From: Lentisphaerae bacterium GWF2_49_21
Lineage (GTDB): Bacteria; Verrucomicrobiota; Lentisphaeria; Victivallales; GWF2-50-93
Reading direction: 5' to 3'
Assembly: GCA_001804805.1 (NCBI GenBank)
Contig: MHBH01000062.1
Location: 1-64,000 of the forward strand
DNA length: 64,000 bases
In this document: positions 43,611 to 54,002 of the stretch, one piece after another
Layout of the letters: each line of letters begins with the position of its first letter
How positions within the stretch are numbered: the stretch's first letter is position 1
Notes under the pieces: generated by a model
What the model was told of the DNA's origin: nothing
The model's database searches: none
What the model saw: the letters and a program-made list of their open reading frames with translations, nothing else
Translations under genes and position numbers: made by a program

Positions 43611-44850
43611 GATTTGAAATCGGGATACGATATTCCCTATTCATCTTCATTTCATGGAAAGGAAATGTATGATGAACAAGGGGAAAACAATATTCTCGCA
43701 GATTATGAAGTTTCTTCCGGCATACGAATTTCAAAGAAGCGTGTTAAAATACGGAGGGGAATACAAGGTAAAGGAATTCTCGTGTCTGGAACAGTTCTAT
43801 GTCATGGCATTTGCTCAGATAGCGTACAGGGAAAGCCTGCGGGACACTGTGACATGCCTGGGTGTTCTTGGTCCAAGACTATATCATATGGGCATAAGGA
43901 ACAAGCCGAGTCTGAACAACCTTTCGCATGCGAACATGACGAGGGACTGGCGTATATTTGCGGAAGTCGCACAGGTTCTCATCTGCCGCGCAAGGAAACT
44001 CCACGAGGACGAACAGATTTCGGAGGAGCTGGAGCAGGCTGTTTATGCGCTGGATTCTACAACGATAGATCTTTGCCTGAGCTTGTTCCGATGGGCCAGG
44101 TTCCGCAAAAGGAAGGGGGCGATAAAACTTCACACCCTCATGGAAGTCAAAAGTTCCATGCCGACTGTTATTTACATCACCGATGGAAAAGTTCACGACA
44201 TGAACATGCTGGATATTTTGGAACTGGAGCCAGGAGCAATATATATCATGGACAGAGGCTATGTGGACTTCAGAAGGCTTTACCAGTTCTGCCTGGACTG
44301 CGCCTTCTTTGTGATACGGGCGAAAAGAAATCTCCGGTATCATGTCGTGAAAAAGAGAAGGGCGTGCAGGAAGGACGGGATAATTTCGGATCAGGTCATA
44401 CACCTTCACGGCTACTATCAGAAAAGACATTATCCCACCGTGCTGAGACGGATAAAATACTGGGACAGGGAAAAGAAGAAAAGACTGGTTTTCCTGACGA
44501 ATAACTTCAACCTGCCTGCAAAGACGATCGCATTCCTTTACAGATGTAGATGGAGGATAGAAATATTTTTCAAATGGATAAAGCAGAACCTGAGGATAAA
44601 GACCTTTTTCGGAACAACTGAAAACGCAGTAAAGACGCAGATATGGATAGCGATATGCGTGTATGCGATGGTGTTCATAATGCAGAAGGAGCTCGGTATA
44701 GATAAAAGCGCATATGAAATCCTTCAGATTTTGAACTTGACTCTGTTCGAAAAGGAGTCTTTGAAGGAAATGCTTTTGAGCGTAAATGCATCAAAAAATG
44801 AGAGTGGAAGTTGCAAGCAGTTGCTATTGTTCAACTAATATTGGGACACT
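43533..44850 (+). mobile_element. IS4-family insertion sequence
   Basis: A 1318-bp element bounded by short inverted repeats AGTGTCCCA (43533-43541) and TGGGACACT (44842-44850). It carries one full-length transposase. No clear target duplication is seen; the sequences outside the ends belong to the 104-bp duplicated block, which complicates defining the left end. Confidence 0.7.
43669..44838 (+). CDS. IS4-family DDE transposase
   Basis: A full-length transposase of about 389 residues. The DDE residues are recognisable: first D in YALDSTTIDL, second D in IMDRGYVDF and E in the block YRCRWRIEIFFKWIK. The N-terminal domain (DUF4372-like, SCLEQFYVMAFAQIAYRES) is intact. GGAAAGGA 5-8 bp before ATG 43669 suggests this start over ATG 43654. 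The gene is probably functional, unlike the truncated copy at 15487. Confidence 0.9.
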   Translation: MMNKGKTIFSQIMKFLPAYEFQRSVLKYGGEYKVKEFSCLEQFYVMAFAQIAYRESLRDTVTCLGVLGPRLYHMGIRNKPSLNNLSHANMTRDWRIFAEVAQVLICRARKLHEDEQISEELEQAVYALDSTTIDLCLSLFRWARFRKRKGAIKLHTLMEVKSSMPTVIYITDGKVHDMNMLDILELEPGAIYIMDRGYVDFRRLYQFCLDCAFFVIRAKRNLRYHVVKKRRACRKDGIISDQVIHLHGYYQKRHYPTVLRRIKYWDREKKKRLVFLTNNFNLPAKTIAFLYRCRWRIEIFFKWIKQNLRIKTFFGTTENAVKTQIWIAICVYAMVFIMQKELGIDKSAYEILQILNLTLFEKESLKEMLLSVNASKNESGSCKQLLLFN

Positions 44851-44854
44851 AATG

Positions 44855-44957
44855 ATTATTTTTATAGATCGTCATTCAGCAGGATCCCGATGTTAAAACT
44901 TGAAATTGGCATAACATGTTGAAAAAAAATATGACAAATGCGGATTGCAAATTTTCC
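44855..44957. repeat. 104-bp repeat, copy B
   Basis: Second copy of the block at 43507, immediately right of the IS4 element: ATTATTTTTATAGATCGTC, then a TTGAAATTGGCATAACATG segment and GATTGCAAATTTTCC. It retains an ATGACGATCTATAAA-like start on the minus strand, so it may be a relic of a duplicated hydrolase start region. Confidence 0.65.
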
Positions 44958-45316
44958 GGAATGCATTAAGTCAATATATGCTTTGTCGAATACTGCAATT
45001 GCGCCAGCACTTCTTTCGGTGGAACAACTTCACGAATCGTGGACAATGCTCCATAATGATTCCGCAGCGTATCTCAGAATGTCTTTGATTCCAATAACCT
45101 ACGGCAACTACCCGAACATCACCGCCAGAACATGGATGGCCGGACTAAACGTGCAAGGCTGCTATCCACGCTGTGTTCGCGAGCTAGTTTCGGAATAAGA
45201 CTTCTCTTAATCAATTTGAATATTTGTGCCAACACGCTCATCTTACATTCAAGATGGATCATGTATTGGGATTGAAAAACAGAAAGACAGTGTTTCTAAA
45301 TAACATAAAGAGAAAG
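44958..45316. other. Non-coding segment before lnt relic
   Basis: No supported gene. Short open frames here lack normal composition. It separates the duplicated block from the lnt pseudogene and should contain its original promoter. Confidence 0.5.
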
Positions 45317-47101
45317 ATGGAAGAGGAAATTCAAAACAAAGATAAATCAACAGGGGAGCTTATTGAGGCCGAACTTGAAGACAAGGTTGGCAGGGCTGAC
45401 AAAAAGTGGTCGGGAGTCCGCATGGGAAGAACCTGTCTCCGCCTTCTCCTGCTTGCCGTTTTCGCCCTGCTGTATGCTGCGGCGTTCCCGCCGCTGAATT
45501 GGAGCAGTGTCGGTTGGTTCGGAATTACCCCTCTTTTCTTGATGGTACGCGGCAGGACCGTAAGGCAGGCGTGGTTCGATGGATTTTTCGGGGATATGTC
45601 TGGTCGTGCACGGCATTTTCTTTATGCATGAGATCGAAGTATTCGTGCCGTTTGTACTTGGGTTCATACTTGCTCTTTTCCCTGCGTTCTGGGCTGCATC
45701 TGTCCCGCTTCTCAGGAGATCCATATTCGTGCCGTCCGATGTCCAGCTCAAGGGACGTGATGCCGAACGGGACTATTATAATAATGAAAAGCACAGCTAT
45801 TGGAAGAAATGCCTGCTTGTCTTTGCTCTCGCCTCCTGGTGGTGTGTGCTGGAATGGATAAGAACTTGGATAGGAACGGGGCTCCCATGGAACCTCCTGG
45901 CGGTTTCCCAGTGGAAGAACATTTCCCTCCTGCAGATATGCGAATTCACCGGTGTCTACGGCCTCAGCTTCGTGCTCATCCACTTCAACATATCCCTGCG
46001 CTCGCGATGGATATCTGGAGGAACATTATCATGGAGAAGAAATACGAGCGTCTTGTCCCCTTCTATATTTCAATCGCATTGCTCGTTATCATCCTGGTCT
46101 CAGGATCATATTCTATTCTGAGAACAGGCAACAAGGAAAAGGTTACTCTTGACGCCATCGCAGTCCAAGCTAACATTCCGCAGGGCAGGATGGCCAACGA
46201 CCAGCAGGCGAAGTTCGCCCTTGACGAATATATCTCCCTCTCTGAAAATGCAGTCCTGCTGGAGCCGGATCTTGTGATCTGGCCGGAGACGGCCGTGCCG
46301 ATACCGTATAATCTCGCGGATACTCTGGCAATGGAGTACAGGAACAGGCTGGGGGGACTTATTATCCGGAACAGGATACCGTTCCTGATAGGCACAGTTG
46401 ATTTCGGCAAATACACTTCGATGATGAACCCTCAGGACATTCCGATCTACAATAGCGCTATTTTTATCGACAGGAATGCAAGCATAGTTGACAGCTACAA
46501 CAAGATCCATCTCGTGCCATGGGGCGAATACACACTTTTGGGCGAATATTATCCATGGATAAAGAAGAAATTTGGAATGGGGAGGAGCCTGACGCCAAGG
46601 AAGAGAGATACTATCTTCAATATAAAAGAGAACATCAGGGCAGGAATGAATATCTGTTATGAGGACGTCTTTCCGGTTCTTGCCCGGAACTGCGCGCTTG
46701 CCGGAGCCAACCTCCTGATAATAATAAGCAATGACGCCTGGTATCCGAAAAGTTCCGAACCAGAACAGCATCTTGCCCATGCTGTATTCAGGGCTATGGA
46801 GATCCGCCGTCCGATAATCCGTGCCGGCAACAACAGCGGCAGCTGTGTGATCAGCCCTAACGGTGCGATTACGCAGGATATTTCCTTATCGTCTGATGAT
46901 AAGAAAGATGTGAACGTCCTCGATCCGCTCCGGAAGATTAAAGGATTTGCCAATTTCAGGGTGGAGGTTCTGTCCGAAGCCCCTCTTTCCTTCTATGTGA
47001 GATATGGAAACGTATTCATTTATTTCCGTATACTGATTTGCATCTTTATAGGAGCCGGAATCCTCTGGCAATGGCGTGAAAAGAAACAGAAGCTGTTTTA
47101 G
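45317..47101 (+). pseudogene. lnt: Apolipoprotein N-acyltransferase with two frameshifts
   Basis: The product would N-acylate lipoproteins in the inner membrane. The coding sequence is split: residues through about AWFDGFF in the first frame, then FFMHEIEVFVPFVLG and the SWWCVLEWIRTWIGTGLPWNL core in a second frame (starts near 45590), then back to the original frame near 46020 for the nitrilase-like domain. The catalytic residues are intact: E in WPETAVP, K in NKIHLVPWGEY and C in NICYEDVFP. Two compensating shifts may be real decay or sequencing/assembly errors. ATG 45317 is the likely original start. Confidence 0.88.
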
Positions 47102-47404
47102 TCGTTCGAAAAGAAATAGCTGCCTGGACACGGGTTACTCCTTGTCGTATTTCTTGAAGTTCCCCGGGGGATTTTTTATATATTCACGATTTTGCGAATT
47201 TATTTCATGTTCAATAGAATGACTTCATAGGTGACACTGTGGATGGCTTTTGCCTCTGACATGGGTGCTTCACTGCCGGTGCTCTTCAATGCATTGAGAT
47301 TATTGCATGTTGAAAATAAAAATGTAGGAGGAGAATGATATGATTCCGATTCTTGAATAAAATAGTGTTCAAGCAGTGCGCCACTCATATAGCATTGCGC
47401 ATTA
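47102..47404. other. Convergent intergenic region
   Basis: A 303-bp segment between the lnt relic and the M16 peptidase, which point towards each other. A CCCCGGGGGATTTTTT stretch near 47162 may serve as a weak terminator. No gene was found. Confidence 0.45.
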
Positions 47405-50173
47405 TTACTTAACCTGTTTCGGAAGGATGGTGTCCGTCTTTGATCCGGCGAAGCTACCGGATCGCACGAAGGTGAACTTGTCGAGTTTGATGTGCCATGT
47501 GAAAGCTTCCCGCGCCTGTTCGGACGAAAGCGCGTCGACCTTCTTTTCCAAGTCTCCTTGCCAAGCCATGGTGCGTCCGAGATATTCGTTTTGAGATAGT
47601 TGACGAGCGAGGGAGCGGTCTTGGGACCGCTCAACCTTGCGCCCTTGCAGCCATCCCGTCTTGGCCTCGCGCATCTCATCTGACGTGAAGCCGGTCTCGC
47701 TGATCCGGGTCAACTCCTCGCGGAGCGCCTTCTCCAGCTTCTCCGCGTTCTGTGGGGCATAGATGGCGGACGCGTTGAACCAGGCGAGGCTGTCCTCCGA
47801 ATGTACCCGCAACGAGGAGCCTACGTAATAGCTCAGTCCGTCTTTCTCCCGGATACGGGACGCGAGGCGGGAGTTTAGGAACCCACCGCCAGCCATGAAG
47901 TTCGCCAGCGAGAGTGCGGGATAGTCAGGATCGTCGTCGCGCATTGCGAAATTCATGCCCGCTACCATGAAGGCGTTTGCCTTGTCGGGTGTTTCGAGAG
48001 AAAGTTGCGCCGGTGCGATGTCGCGCCACTCTGTCTGTATGCGCCGGAAGCTTTTGACGCTCGTCCAACCACCGAACAGTTCCTCAGCCAGTTGTTGCAT
48101 CTCCTGCGGATCAAAATCCCCCACGAGCGCAAGCTGGCCGGAGGAGGCTCCGTAAAAACCGGTATGGAACGCTTTTACATCGTCGAGCCTTGCGGACTTG
48201 ACCCGCTCAATCTGTTCGGGGAGGGTAGGCGTGTACCGGACATCCTCCGGGAGGTAGGGGGCTGTCTGCCGCGAGAATGCGATCCTGGCAAGCGAGATGG
48301 GGTCGTTTTTCTCCTGCTCCAGGGATACGAGCTCCTCCTGCCGGAGCATCTCGAATTCGTCGGCCTTAAAAGCCGGCTCGCGCAATACCTCGGCTATCAA
48401 GCGCAAGGCGGAGACAATGTTCTTGCGATCCGTCTCAAGAAACGCGTTAACACCCGTGGCCGAGCCATCAACGCTGACGCGGGTCTTGAGGCGGTCGAAC
48501 TCGTCCTGTAACTGCTGCCGTGTATGCCGTGCCGTGCCCCGCATGAGCATTTCGCCGGCAAGGCGGCCTGCCACGGCCTGCCCTTTGAGGCTCTCCTCGT
48601 CGCCGATGTTCAGGGACAATGCGACATGGATTGTCGCTCCGCGGGTCTTCTTGGGGAGCAGCGCGAGCTTGAGCCCGTCTTTAAGCGCATTGCGTACTGT
48701 GAGGCGGTCGATGTTCTCGGGGGATGGGTCGAAGGCCTCTCCTGAGGCAAGAGACTCGCCACCCTTGTAGTCCTTCACCAGGCTGGACACGTCGGGCGTC
48801 TCCGGGATATCGACGCGCTCTGGCTTTGCAGTCGGGATGAAAAGCCCCAGCGTGCGGTTGGCGGGCTTGAGGTAGGCTGATGCCACCCGCTGGACATCAT
48901 CTGGCGTCAATGTCTTGATACGGTCGCGGTTGATGAAGAAAAGCCGCCAGTCGCCGACAGCCAGCCATTCGGACATCTCGAGGCCAACCCGGTCGGCGGA
49001 GTTCAGAGTGATATCGATATCCTTGAGCAGCGAGGTTTTCGCGCGTTCGACTTCCTCCGCACTGAAGGTGGTCGCCGCGGAATCTTCAATTGTCTTGAGC
49101 AGTATGTCCCCGGCCTCGTCGAGGGATTGCTCCTTGCGCGTAGTGGCTCCGAAAAGCATCAGCCCAGGTTCCCGTAGGGCGAAGTTAAAACTAAAGACCG
49201 AAGATGCCTTCTTCGTTTCAACCAATGTCTTATGCAGACGTCCTGACGGCGTATCGCCGAGTATGTGGGAGAGGACGTCAAGAGCGGGACTATCTGCGTG
49301 CGACGCAGCAGGCACATGGTATGCGGCTATCACATCTTGCGTGTCGCCGACGCGGCGGAGGGTGACAAGACGCTCCCCGTCCTGCGCAGGTTCCCGCGTG
49401 TAGGTCGTCATCATCTGACGGGAAGGTTTCGGGATGGAACCGAACTTCTCCTGTATGAGAGCGAGCGTCTTTTCCGGATCGAAATTGCCGGCCACGAGCA
49501 GGACGGAGTTGTCAGACTGATACCAGTTCCGGTAGAACGCCTGCAGCTTCTCGATGGACACGTTTTCAATATCGGAGCGTGCGCCGATGGTGGGCTTCCC
49601 ATAGTTGTGCCATAGATAGGCCATCGACATCACGCGTCTGAAGAGGACGTGTGAAGGGTCGTTCTCGCCCGCCTCGAACTCATTGCGCACCACGGTCATC
49701 TCCGAGTCAAGATCCTTTTTGGCGATGAAGCTGTTGACCATCCGATCGGCCTCAAGATCGAGCGCCCAGCCCAGGTTGTCGTCGCTGGCGGCGAAAGTCT
49801 CGAAGTAGTTGGTGCGATCATAGCTTGTGGTACCGTTAGGCCGCGCGCCGTGAGCCGTCAGCTCCTGGGGGATGTTCACATGCCGTGGGGAACCCTTGAA
49901 CATGAGATGCTCAAGAAGGTGCGCCATACCCGCCTCACCGTAGTTCTCGTGACGCGAACCCACTAGATAGGTTACATTGACGGTGATGGTCGGTTTCGTC
50001 GGATCCTGGAAAAGGAGTACCTTGAGTCCGTTTGCCAGAGAATATTCATCCATCCCCTCTACCGAAACTCCCCGGGAGACCCCGGCCGGGGTAACAAACG
50101 AATCATTAGCCCGGACAAAGAAGGAGGCGAGAAAGCAAAAGACAAGTGGAAGCACAGCACGACGGATGTTCAT
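47405..50173 (-). CDS. M16 family zinc metallopeptidase (two-lobe)
   Basis: A 922-residue exported M16 peptidase (pitrilysin/processing-peptidase type). It has a signal peptide (about 1-22), a catalytic N-lobe with the inverted zinc motif HLLEH at 85-89 and the distal glutamate in NEFEAGEND, and an inactive C-terminal M16 lobe. ATG 50173 is preceded on the minus strand by GGAGAAGG; a longer frame upstream to 50389 is unlikely to be used. Such proteins often occur as periplasmic or outer-membrane-linked peptidases. Confidence 0.92.
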   Translation of the reverse strand: MNIRRAVLPLVFCFLASFFVRANDSFVTPAGVSRGVSVEGMDEYSLANGLKVLLFQDPTKPTITVNVTYLVGSRHENYGEAGMAHLLEHLMFKGSPRHVNIPQELTAHGARPNGTTSYDRTNYFETFAASDDNLGWALDLEADRMVNSFIAKKDLDSEMTVVRNEFEAGENDPSHVLFRRVMSMAYLWHNYGKPTIGARSDIENVSIEKLQAFYRNWYQSDNSVLLVAGNFDPEKTLALIQEKFGSIPKPSRQMMTTYTREPAQDGERLVTLRRVGDTQDVIAAYHVPAASHADSPALDVLSHILGDTPSGRLHKTLVETKKASSVFSFNFALREPGLMLFGATTRKEQSLDEAGDILLKTIEDSAATTFSAEEVERAKTSLLKDIDITLNSADRVGLEMSEWLAVGDWRLFFINRDRIKTLTPDDVQRVASAYLKPANRTLGLFIPTAKPERVDIPETPDVSSLVKDYKGGESLASGEAFDPSPENIDRLTVRNALKDGLKLALLPKKTRGATIHVALSLNIGDEESLKGQAVAGRLAGEMLMRGTARHTRQQLQDEFDRLKTRVSVDGSATGVNAFLETDRKNIVSALRLIAEVLREPAFKADEFEMLRQEELVSLEQEKNDPISLARIAFSRQTAPYLPEDVRYTPTLPEQIERVKSARLDDVKAFHTGFYGASSGQLALVGDFDPQEMQQLAEELFGGWTSVKSFRRIQTEWRDIAPAQLSLETPDKANAFMVAGMNFAMRDDDPDYPALSLANFMAGGGFLNSRLASRIREKDGLSYYVGSSLRVHSEDSLAWFNASAIYAPQNAEKLEKALREELTRISETGFTSDEMREAKTGWLQGRKVERSQDRSLARQLSQNEYLGRTMAWQGDLEKKVDALSSEQAREAFTWHIKLDKFTFVRSGSFAGSKTDTILPKQVK

Positions 50174-50392
50174 ATACCTTCTCCCGAAACGAAGTGTTTT
50201 TCTATTTATTGCCTGGCGCCTGCAATCAACAAGGATTTTCCTACTGCCTTTTGACCTGTCCAAACGAGACGAAATAGAGTTCGGCATCACAATCCTCATC
50301 GTCTCCGACAGGCTTTGTCGAGCTTGCTGCTTGGGTCCTCGGTATTTGTCGGCGGGAGTCAAAACAACCGCAAGCAGACAGGCGGGCACTAA

Positions 50393-50806
50393 CTATGGGG
50401 TCGATTCCGAGACGCGCATGGCATAGAACCCCAACACTTTCAGCTCGGCCTGCCGAGGAGCCATTTTGTCAGTGGTTTCCATATCTATGACACGAGACCT
50501 CAGCCCCTTGATCCGGCCTATCTCGCTTATAAGCTCTTTCTTTGCCGCACCGGGACCGAAGATGAAAATCGTCTCGGCATTCCGAATCGATTGAATGATT
50601 CTGCGGTAGAATCTCTTGACGAACTCATCCCTTCTATGCCTTATGTGACTTTCGGGAATGATCGTGCAATGTCCTTTGGTGCTACTCAGCGGGTGACGTG
50701 TCTCGGCGATGTCGGAATCAATCGTGTCAGTCTTTGCTACCCCGTTGACGATGGATACAACGATCGCATTTGACCGGTCCAGCCATATTCCTACCTGTTG
50801 CGCCAT
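50393..50806 (-). CDS. Conserved protein resembling eRF1-domain-like 'translational machinery' family
   Basis: A 137-residue protein with a QVGIWLDRSNAIVV start, a DEFVKRFYRRIIQSI helix and IFIFGPGAAKKELISE. This matches a group of short bacterial proteins related to the third domain of eRF1-type release factors, sometimes annotated as translational machinery or host-attachment-related protein. The function is not established. AAGGAG lies about 9 bp before the ATG on the minus strand. It is possibly cotranscribed with the M16 gene. Confidence 0.72.
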   Translation of the reverse strand: MAQQVGIWLDRSNAIVVSIVNGVAKTDTIDSDIAETRHPLSSTKGHCTIIPESHIRHRRDEFVKRFYRRIIQSIRNAETIFIFGPGAAKKELISEIGRIKGLRSRVIDMETTDKMAPRQAELKVLGFYAMRVSESTP

Positions 50807-51304
50807 AATTGCTTCTCCTTATTGTGTTTCCCTGTTACTGTTGAGCCTTTTTTGTCTACGCTTCTTCTCTGCGGAAACGCTCCCACGCAGGATGATTCTC
50901 TTTTTTAGACAGCGGCTCCGAAAGTAAGTTCCGTGCATAATCATAAAAACACGTCAATAATTACGAGCGGAGTTCTTGACAATAAGGGTTTCTCTCAGTA
51001 ATATCGTATCCCATCCCCTGGTTAGGATGCAATATAAAGGATACATTATGAGTGCGCCAAGTAAGCTGGCATGAACTGTCCACCGAAATCCGCCAAGGAC
51101 GGAAACCCAACAATATTCCCTCAAGTGCGGATACTGTCTGAGCCGATTTCAAAACTCTGAAAAATCCAGAGTTTTTAAATTGGCTATATTTTGTTTTTGT
51201 TAAAATTTTCCAAAATTTCGAATTTCTCTCCTAAAATCTCTGTTTTTGCCGACAAGGCTCCTTTCGCTTTTTTCTTTAGACTTTATATTTCAGTTCAACT
51301 CTTT
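50807..51304. other. Intergenic region with group II intron fragment
   Basis: A 498-bp segment with no supported gene. It contains the short group II intron 5' fragment starting at 51052, followed by AT-rich sequence ending near the transposase relic. The remainder has no feature I can name. Confidence 0.5.
51052..51135 (+). ncRNA. Second group II intron 5' fragment
   Basis: It begins with GTGCGCCAAG, as at 15078, and is preceded by a similar A-rich sequence ending ATGA. The following CCGCCAAGGACGGAAACCC segment fits group II domain I. It is short and appears truncated after about 85 bp; no intron-encoded protein is present. Confidence 0.42.
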
Positions 51305-52283
51305 TCATAGCACCATGTTATAAAGTTGGTTCACCGTTATGACCATTATCCCGAACATCAGGTGTGCAAACACCTTCTTATGCCCCTGCACCCGCACATT
51401 TCCGCCGCCGTAGTTGTCCTTGAGGTTCGAATTCACCCTCTCGGCGGCACTTCTCTCGTTGTATCTGAGCTTCCGCGCCGGCTCGATCTCTTTCGCCTCA
51501 CCCCTGCGCTTGTTGTAATCAATTATCGCCACCTGGCTGTCATGGACTGAGGCCGATGTCAGATGCGCGCTTATCGGAATATCCCCGTCCATCGTGTCGA
51601 TGTGCAGCTTGTATCCGCGCCATGTCATCTTGTTCCCGTTGCTGTCATATTTCGCCCCATAATCACACGGCTTTGGCAGGTCTGACAGATTTTCTTCCAG
51701 AGTGCGGAACGGCTGCAGTTCCAGCCTCCTCGCCTCGACAGGTTTTCTCTCTCCCTTCTTCGCCCTTCCTTTCTTGCAAGCCTCTTTTTGAGGCTTCTCC
51801 TTTTTTTAAGGCCTTTTCCCTCGCATCTATCGCAGTCGAATCCCTGCTTATGTGCCCGATAAGTTTCTCACCAAGATATTTTCTTACTATCCCCTCGTGT
51901 ATCTTCTGCGGAAGTTCGCTTTTCGCGAACTCCTCAAACGCCCTCGAAAATGTCGGCTCGGAGGGAACATCACACTCCCTTTCCCATCCGCAGAGACGCA
52001 TTATCGTCGGATTGCCCTTCACGTTCTCTATCATCATCTTCGTGTTCTGATATCCGAATACGCTCTTCGCCGCAAACGCCTTCAAGAGGCTCAGCCGGCT
52101 TTTCCTTTTCCTACCGACCCCGTTCCATCGGAACTCCCAGATATATTTCCCAAGGTCTATTGCTTCTACTACCCTTACGAACTCCTTTTGCTTCCCGGTC
52201 AATTCCCCGATTTCGTCTTCAAGAACTGGCAAAGGCCACTTTTGTATGCTATTAAATGCTCCTGAAAGAATTCCCATAAGCAC
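51305..52283 (-). pseudogene. IS1182/IS5-like transposase with frameshift
   Basis: Two overlapping frames on the minus strand together give a full DDE transposase. The 5' part (52283 down to about 51810) has the first aspartate in SRDSTAID; the 3' part, from near 51810 to 51305, has the second aspartate in SVHDSQVAIID and the glutamate in RSAAERVNSNLKDNY. A run of seven A (minus strand) at the junction, followed by a perfect AAGCCTC-AAAAA-GAGGCTT hairpin, marks the shift. The needed shift is +1, so an indel in the run is likely; slippage is possible. Confidence 0.75.
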
Positions 52284-52885
52284 TCTCCCTCGGGTTTGTG
52301 TTTGCTATCTTTTTTACGCAAAATTAAAATAGCACGGAATTCTTTCAGCTCTTTATTTCATTTTCGTAATTTTTAAATTACCTCGTCTATAAGAAAGAAT
52401 GGACAGGCTGGAGGGGTTTTCTGGGAAACTGAATATAGCTGAATTGCGGCCGATATCCCCATGGCCACTAAAACTGCTGTAGAACTCGAAATGAGCCCGG
52501 AGCACCGGAACATCCTGGTGTTTCTTCAGGTAACTATCCTCATACTTCAACCTTCTCCAGAGCCTTTTGCAAGAACCTTCCCTTGCCGTCCATGCTGATC
52601 CATAGTTCTAATGCCCCAATCCAAGTCATGCTCCAGAAACGGAAAGAATACGGTGGCAGGATAGCGAAAAAACGGATGTTTTTCGCAAACGCCTTACTTT
52701 TCATGCTGAAAAGCGGCTATCCCTCATTACGAAAGTCGGAGCTTTCTTATCATTGTCCAATCCACAAAACAGGGAATTAGGTCATTTTTACGTGTCCTGG
52801 CGGAGAGAATTGGTGGCGGGTTTTTCCTTTACAGGCTATATTATACAATTAGAAAATGTCAGAGATATAAACGGCTTGGTGAAGG
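52284..52885. other. Gene-poor region right of transposase relic
   Basis: A 602-bp segment with no supported gene. A perfect 12-bp inverted repeat, TGAAAGAATTCC (52263-52274) and GGAATTCTTTCA (52336-52347), spans the transposase start and may be a regulatory hairpin or element end. A 65-codon open frame at 52583 lacks support. Confidence 0.5.
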
Positions 52886-53260
52886 ATGATTTGCAATAAG
52901 TATAAATATATGACAGTTAAAGATGCGTCTGAGAACATAGTCAGGGATAGCAACTGGAAACTATGGTTATTCCAGTTCATGGATGATTTCAGGCGCAATC
53001 CCAAGCCTGAAATGGTTGTCACCGGACCTGTTTCTGATACGCCGGAAGGTTTGAAATGCCTTTTTGCAGCCACCGTTTATTATCTCTGCAATGAAAAGGC
53101 CGTGGATGTTCCGGAATGGGTATTCAGCACAAAACCCCTCAGGGAACCATGGTTTGTTTCCGGACTGGAGAGCATGAAGACCTTTGCAATCGTGGAATCC
53201 CCTCTGTTCTTTAAAAAACTGAACGTGTTTGTCACGGACAACTTCATGGTAAGGGTTTAG
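52886..53260 (+). CDS. Hypothetical partner of nucleotidyltransferase
   Basis: A 124-residue protein of unknown family with a DNWKLWLFQFMDDFRRNP-like region near residues 22-37 and a VYYLCNEKAVDVPEW segment. GAAGGATG precedes ATG 52886. It ends 3 bp before the next gene, so the two form a bicistronic pair that has the layout of a nucleotidyltransferase toxin-antitoxin system with this as candidate antitoxin or cotoxin. Confidence 0.58.
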   Translation: MICNKYKYMTVKDASENIVRDSNWKLWLFQFMDDFRRNPKPEMVVTGPVSDTPEGLKCLFAATVYYLCNEKAVDVPEWVFSTKPLREPWFVSGLESMKTFAIVESPLFFKKLNVFVTDNFMVRV

Positions 53261-53263
53261 AAC

Positions 53264-53842
53264 ATGAATAGGGAAGAAATCGAAAAATACCTGCTGCTTC
53301 TAAATGAGAAGCTTAAAGCCAGAAACATAACTGGTGAAATTGGAATAGTCGGTGGGGCTGTCATGTGCCTTTTGTTCAAGGCCCGTGTTTCGACAAAGGA
53401 TATTGACGGCATATTCAGCCCGACAAAGGAGATAAGGGAGGCGATTAAAGAAATATCCGAAGACAATGGCCTTCCTGAAGACTGGCTCAATGACGGGGTG
53501 AAGGGATTTATCCAGAGAGATCCCCCGAAGGAATTATTCAGGGAATATTCCAATCTGAAGGTATGGGTCCCGACCGCCGAATACATGCTTGCCATGAAAT
53601 GCGTTTCAGCAAGATCGGAATCTCAGGACAAGGAAGATATTGAATTTCTTTTAAGACACCTGGGGATAACCGACAAGGAAACGGTGTTTGGAATCATATC
53701 AAAGTATTACTATGGGAACACAATTCAGGCGAAGTCACAATTCATAGTCGAGGAGCTTCTAGACAAAGTGAAGAAAATATCCTCTTCAGTGGATGCCGTG
53801 AAAGAATCCAGTTCAAAGGGCATGAAAATCACCCCGTATTGA
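53264..53842 (+). CDS. DUF6036-type nucleotidyltransferase
   Basis: A 192-residue protein with the minimal nucleotidyltransferase signature: GG at residues 30-31 followed by VSTKDIDG with D46 and D48. This matches DUF6036 proteins, which are seen in toxin-antitoxin-like pairs with small partners. It should modify tRNA or protein if active, which is inference. It starts 3 bp after the upstream gene. Confidence 0.75.
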   Translation: MNREEIEKYLLLLNEKLKARNITGEIGIVGGAVMCLLFKARVSTKDIDGIFSPTKEIREAIKEISEDNGLPEDWLNDGVKGFIQRDPPKELFREYSNLKVWVPTAEYMLAMKCVSARSESQDKEDIEFLLRHLGITDKETVFGIISKYYYGNTIQAKSQFIVEELLDKVKKISSSVDAVKESSSKGMKITPY

Positions 53843-54002
53843 ACTTTCCCGGGACTACGCCTCATCTCCGACGAGCTTCATATGGCCTGTTTTTGCGGAC
53901 AAATAAATATAATAACTGCTCTAAATAATTTTGTCTTGAGTGTCTGGAATGCGGCTTTCCAGTCAGATAAACAGCAACACGATGAATGAAAATCTGTGAA
54001 AC

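Noticed and set aside
44938-45198. 86-codon open frame beyond the IS4 element
   Set aside because: It begins within the duplicated repeat and lacks any coding signature.
52583-52780. 65-codon open frame in the gene-poor region
   Set aside because: No ribosome site and no recognisable protein features.
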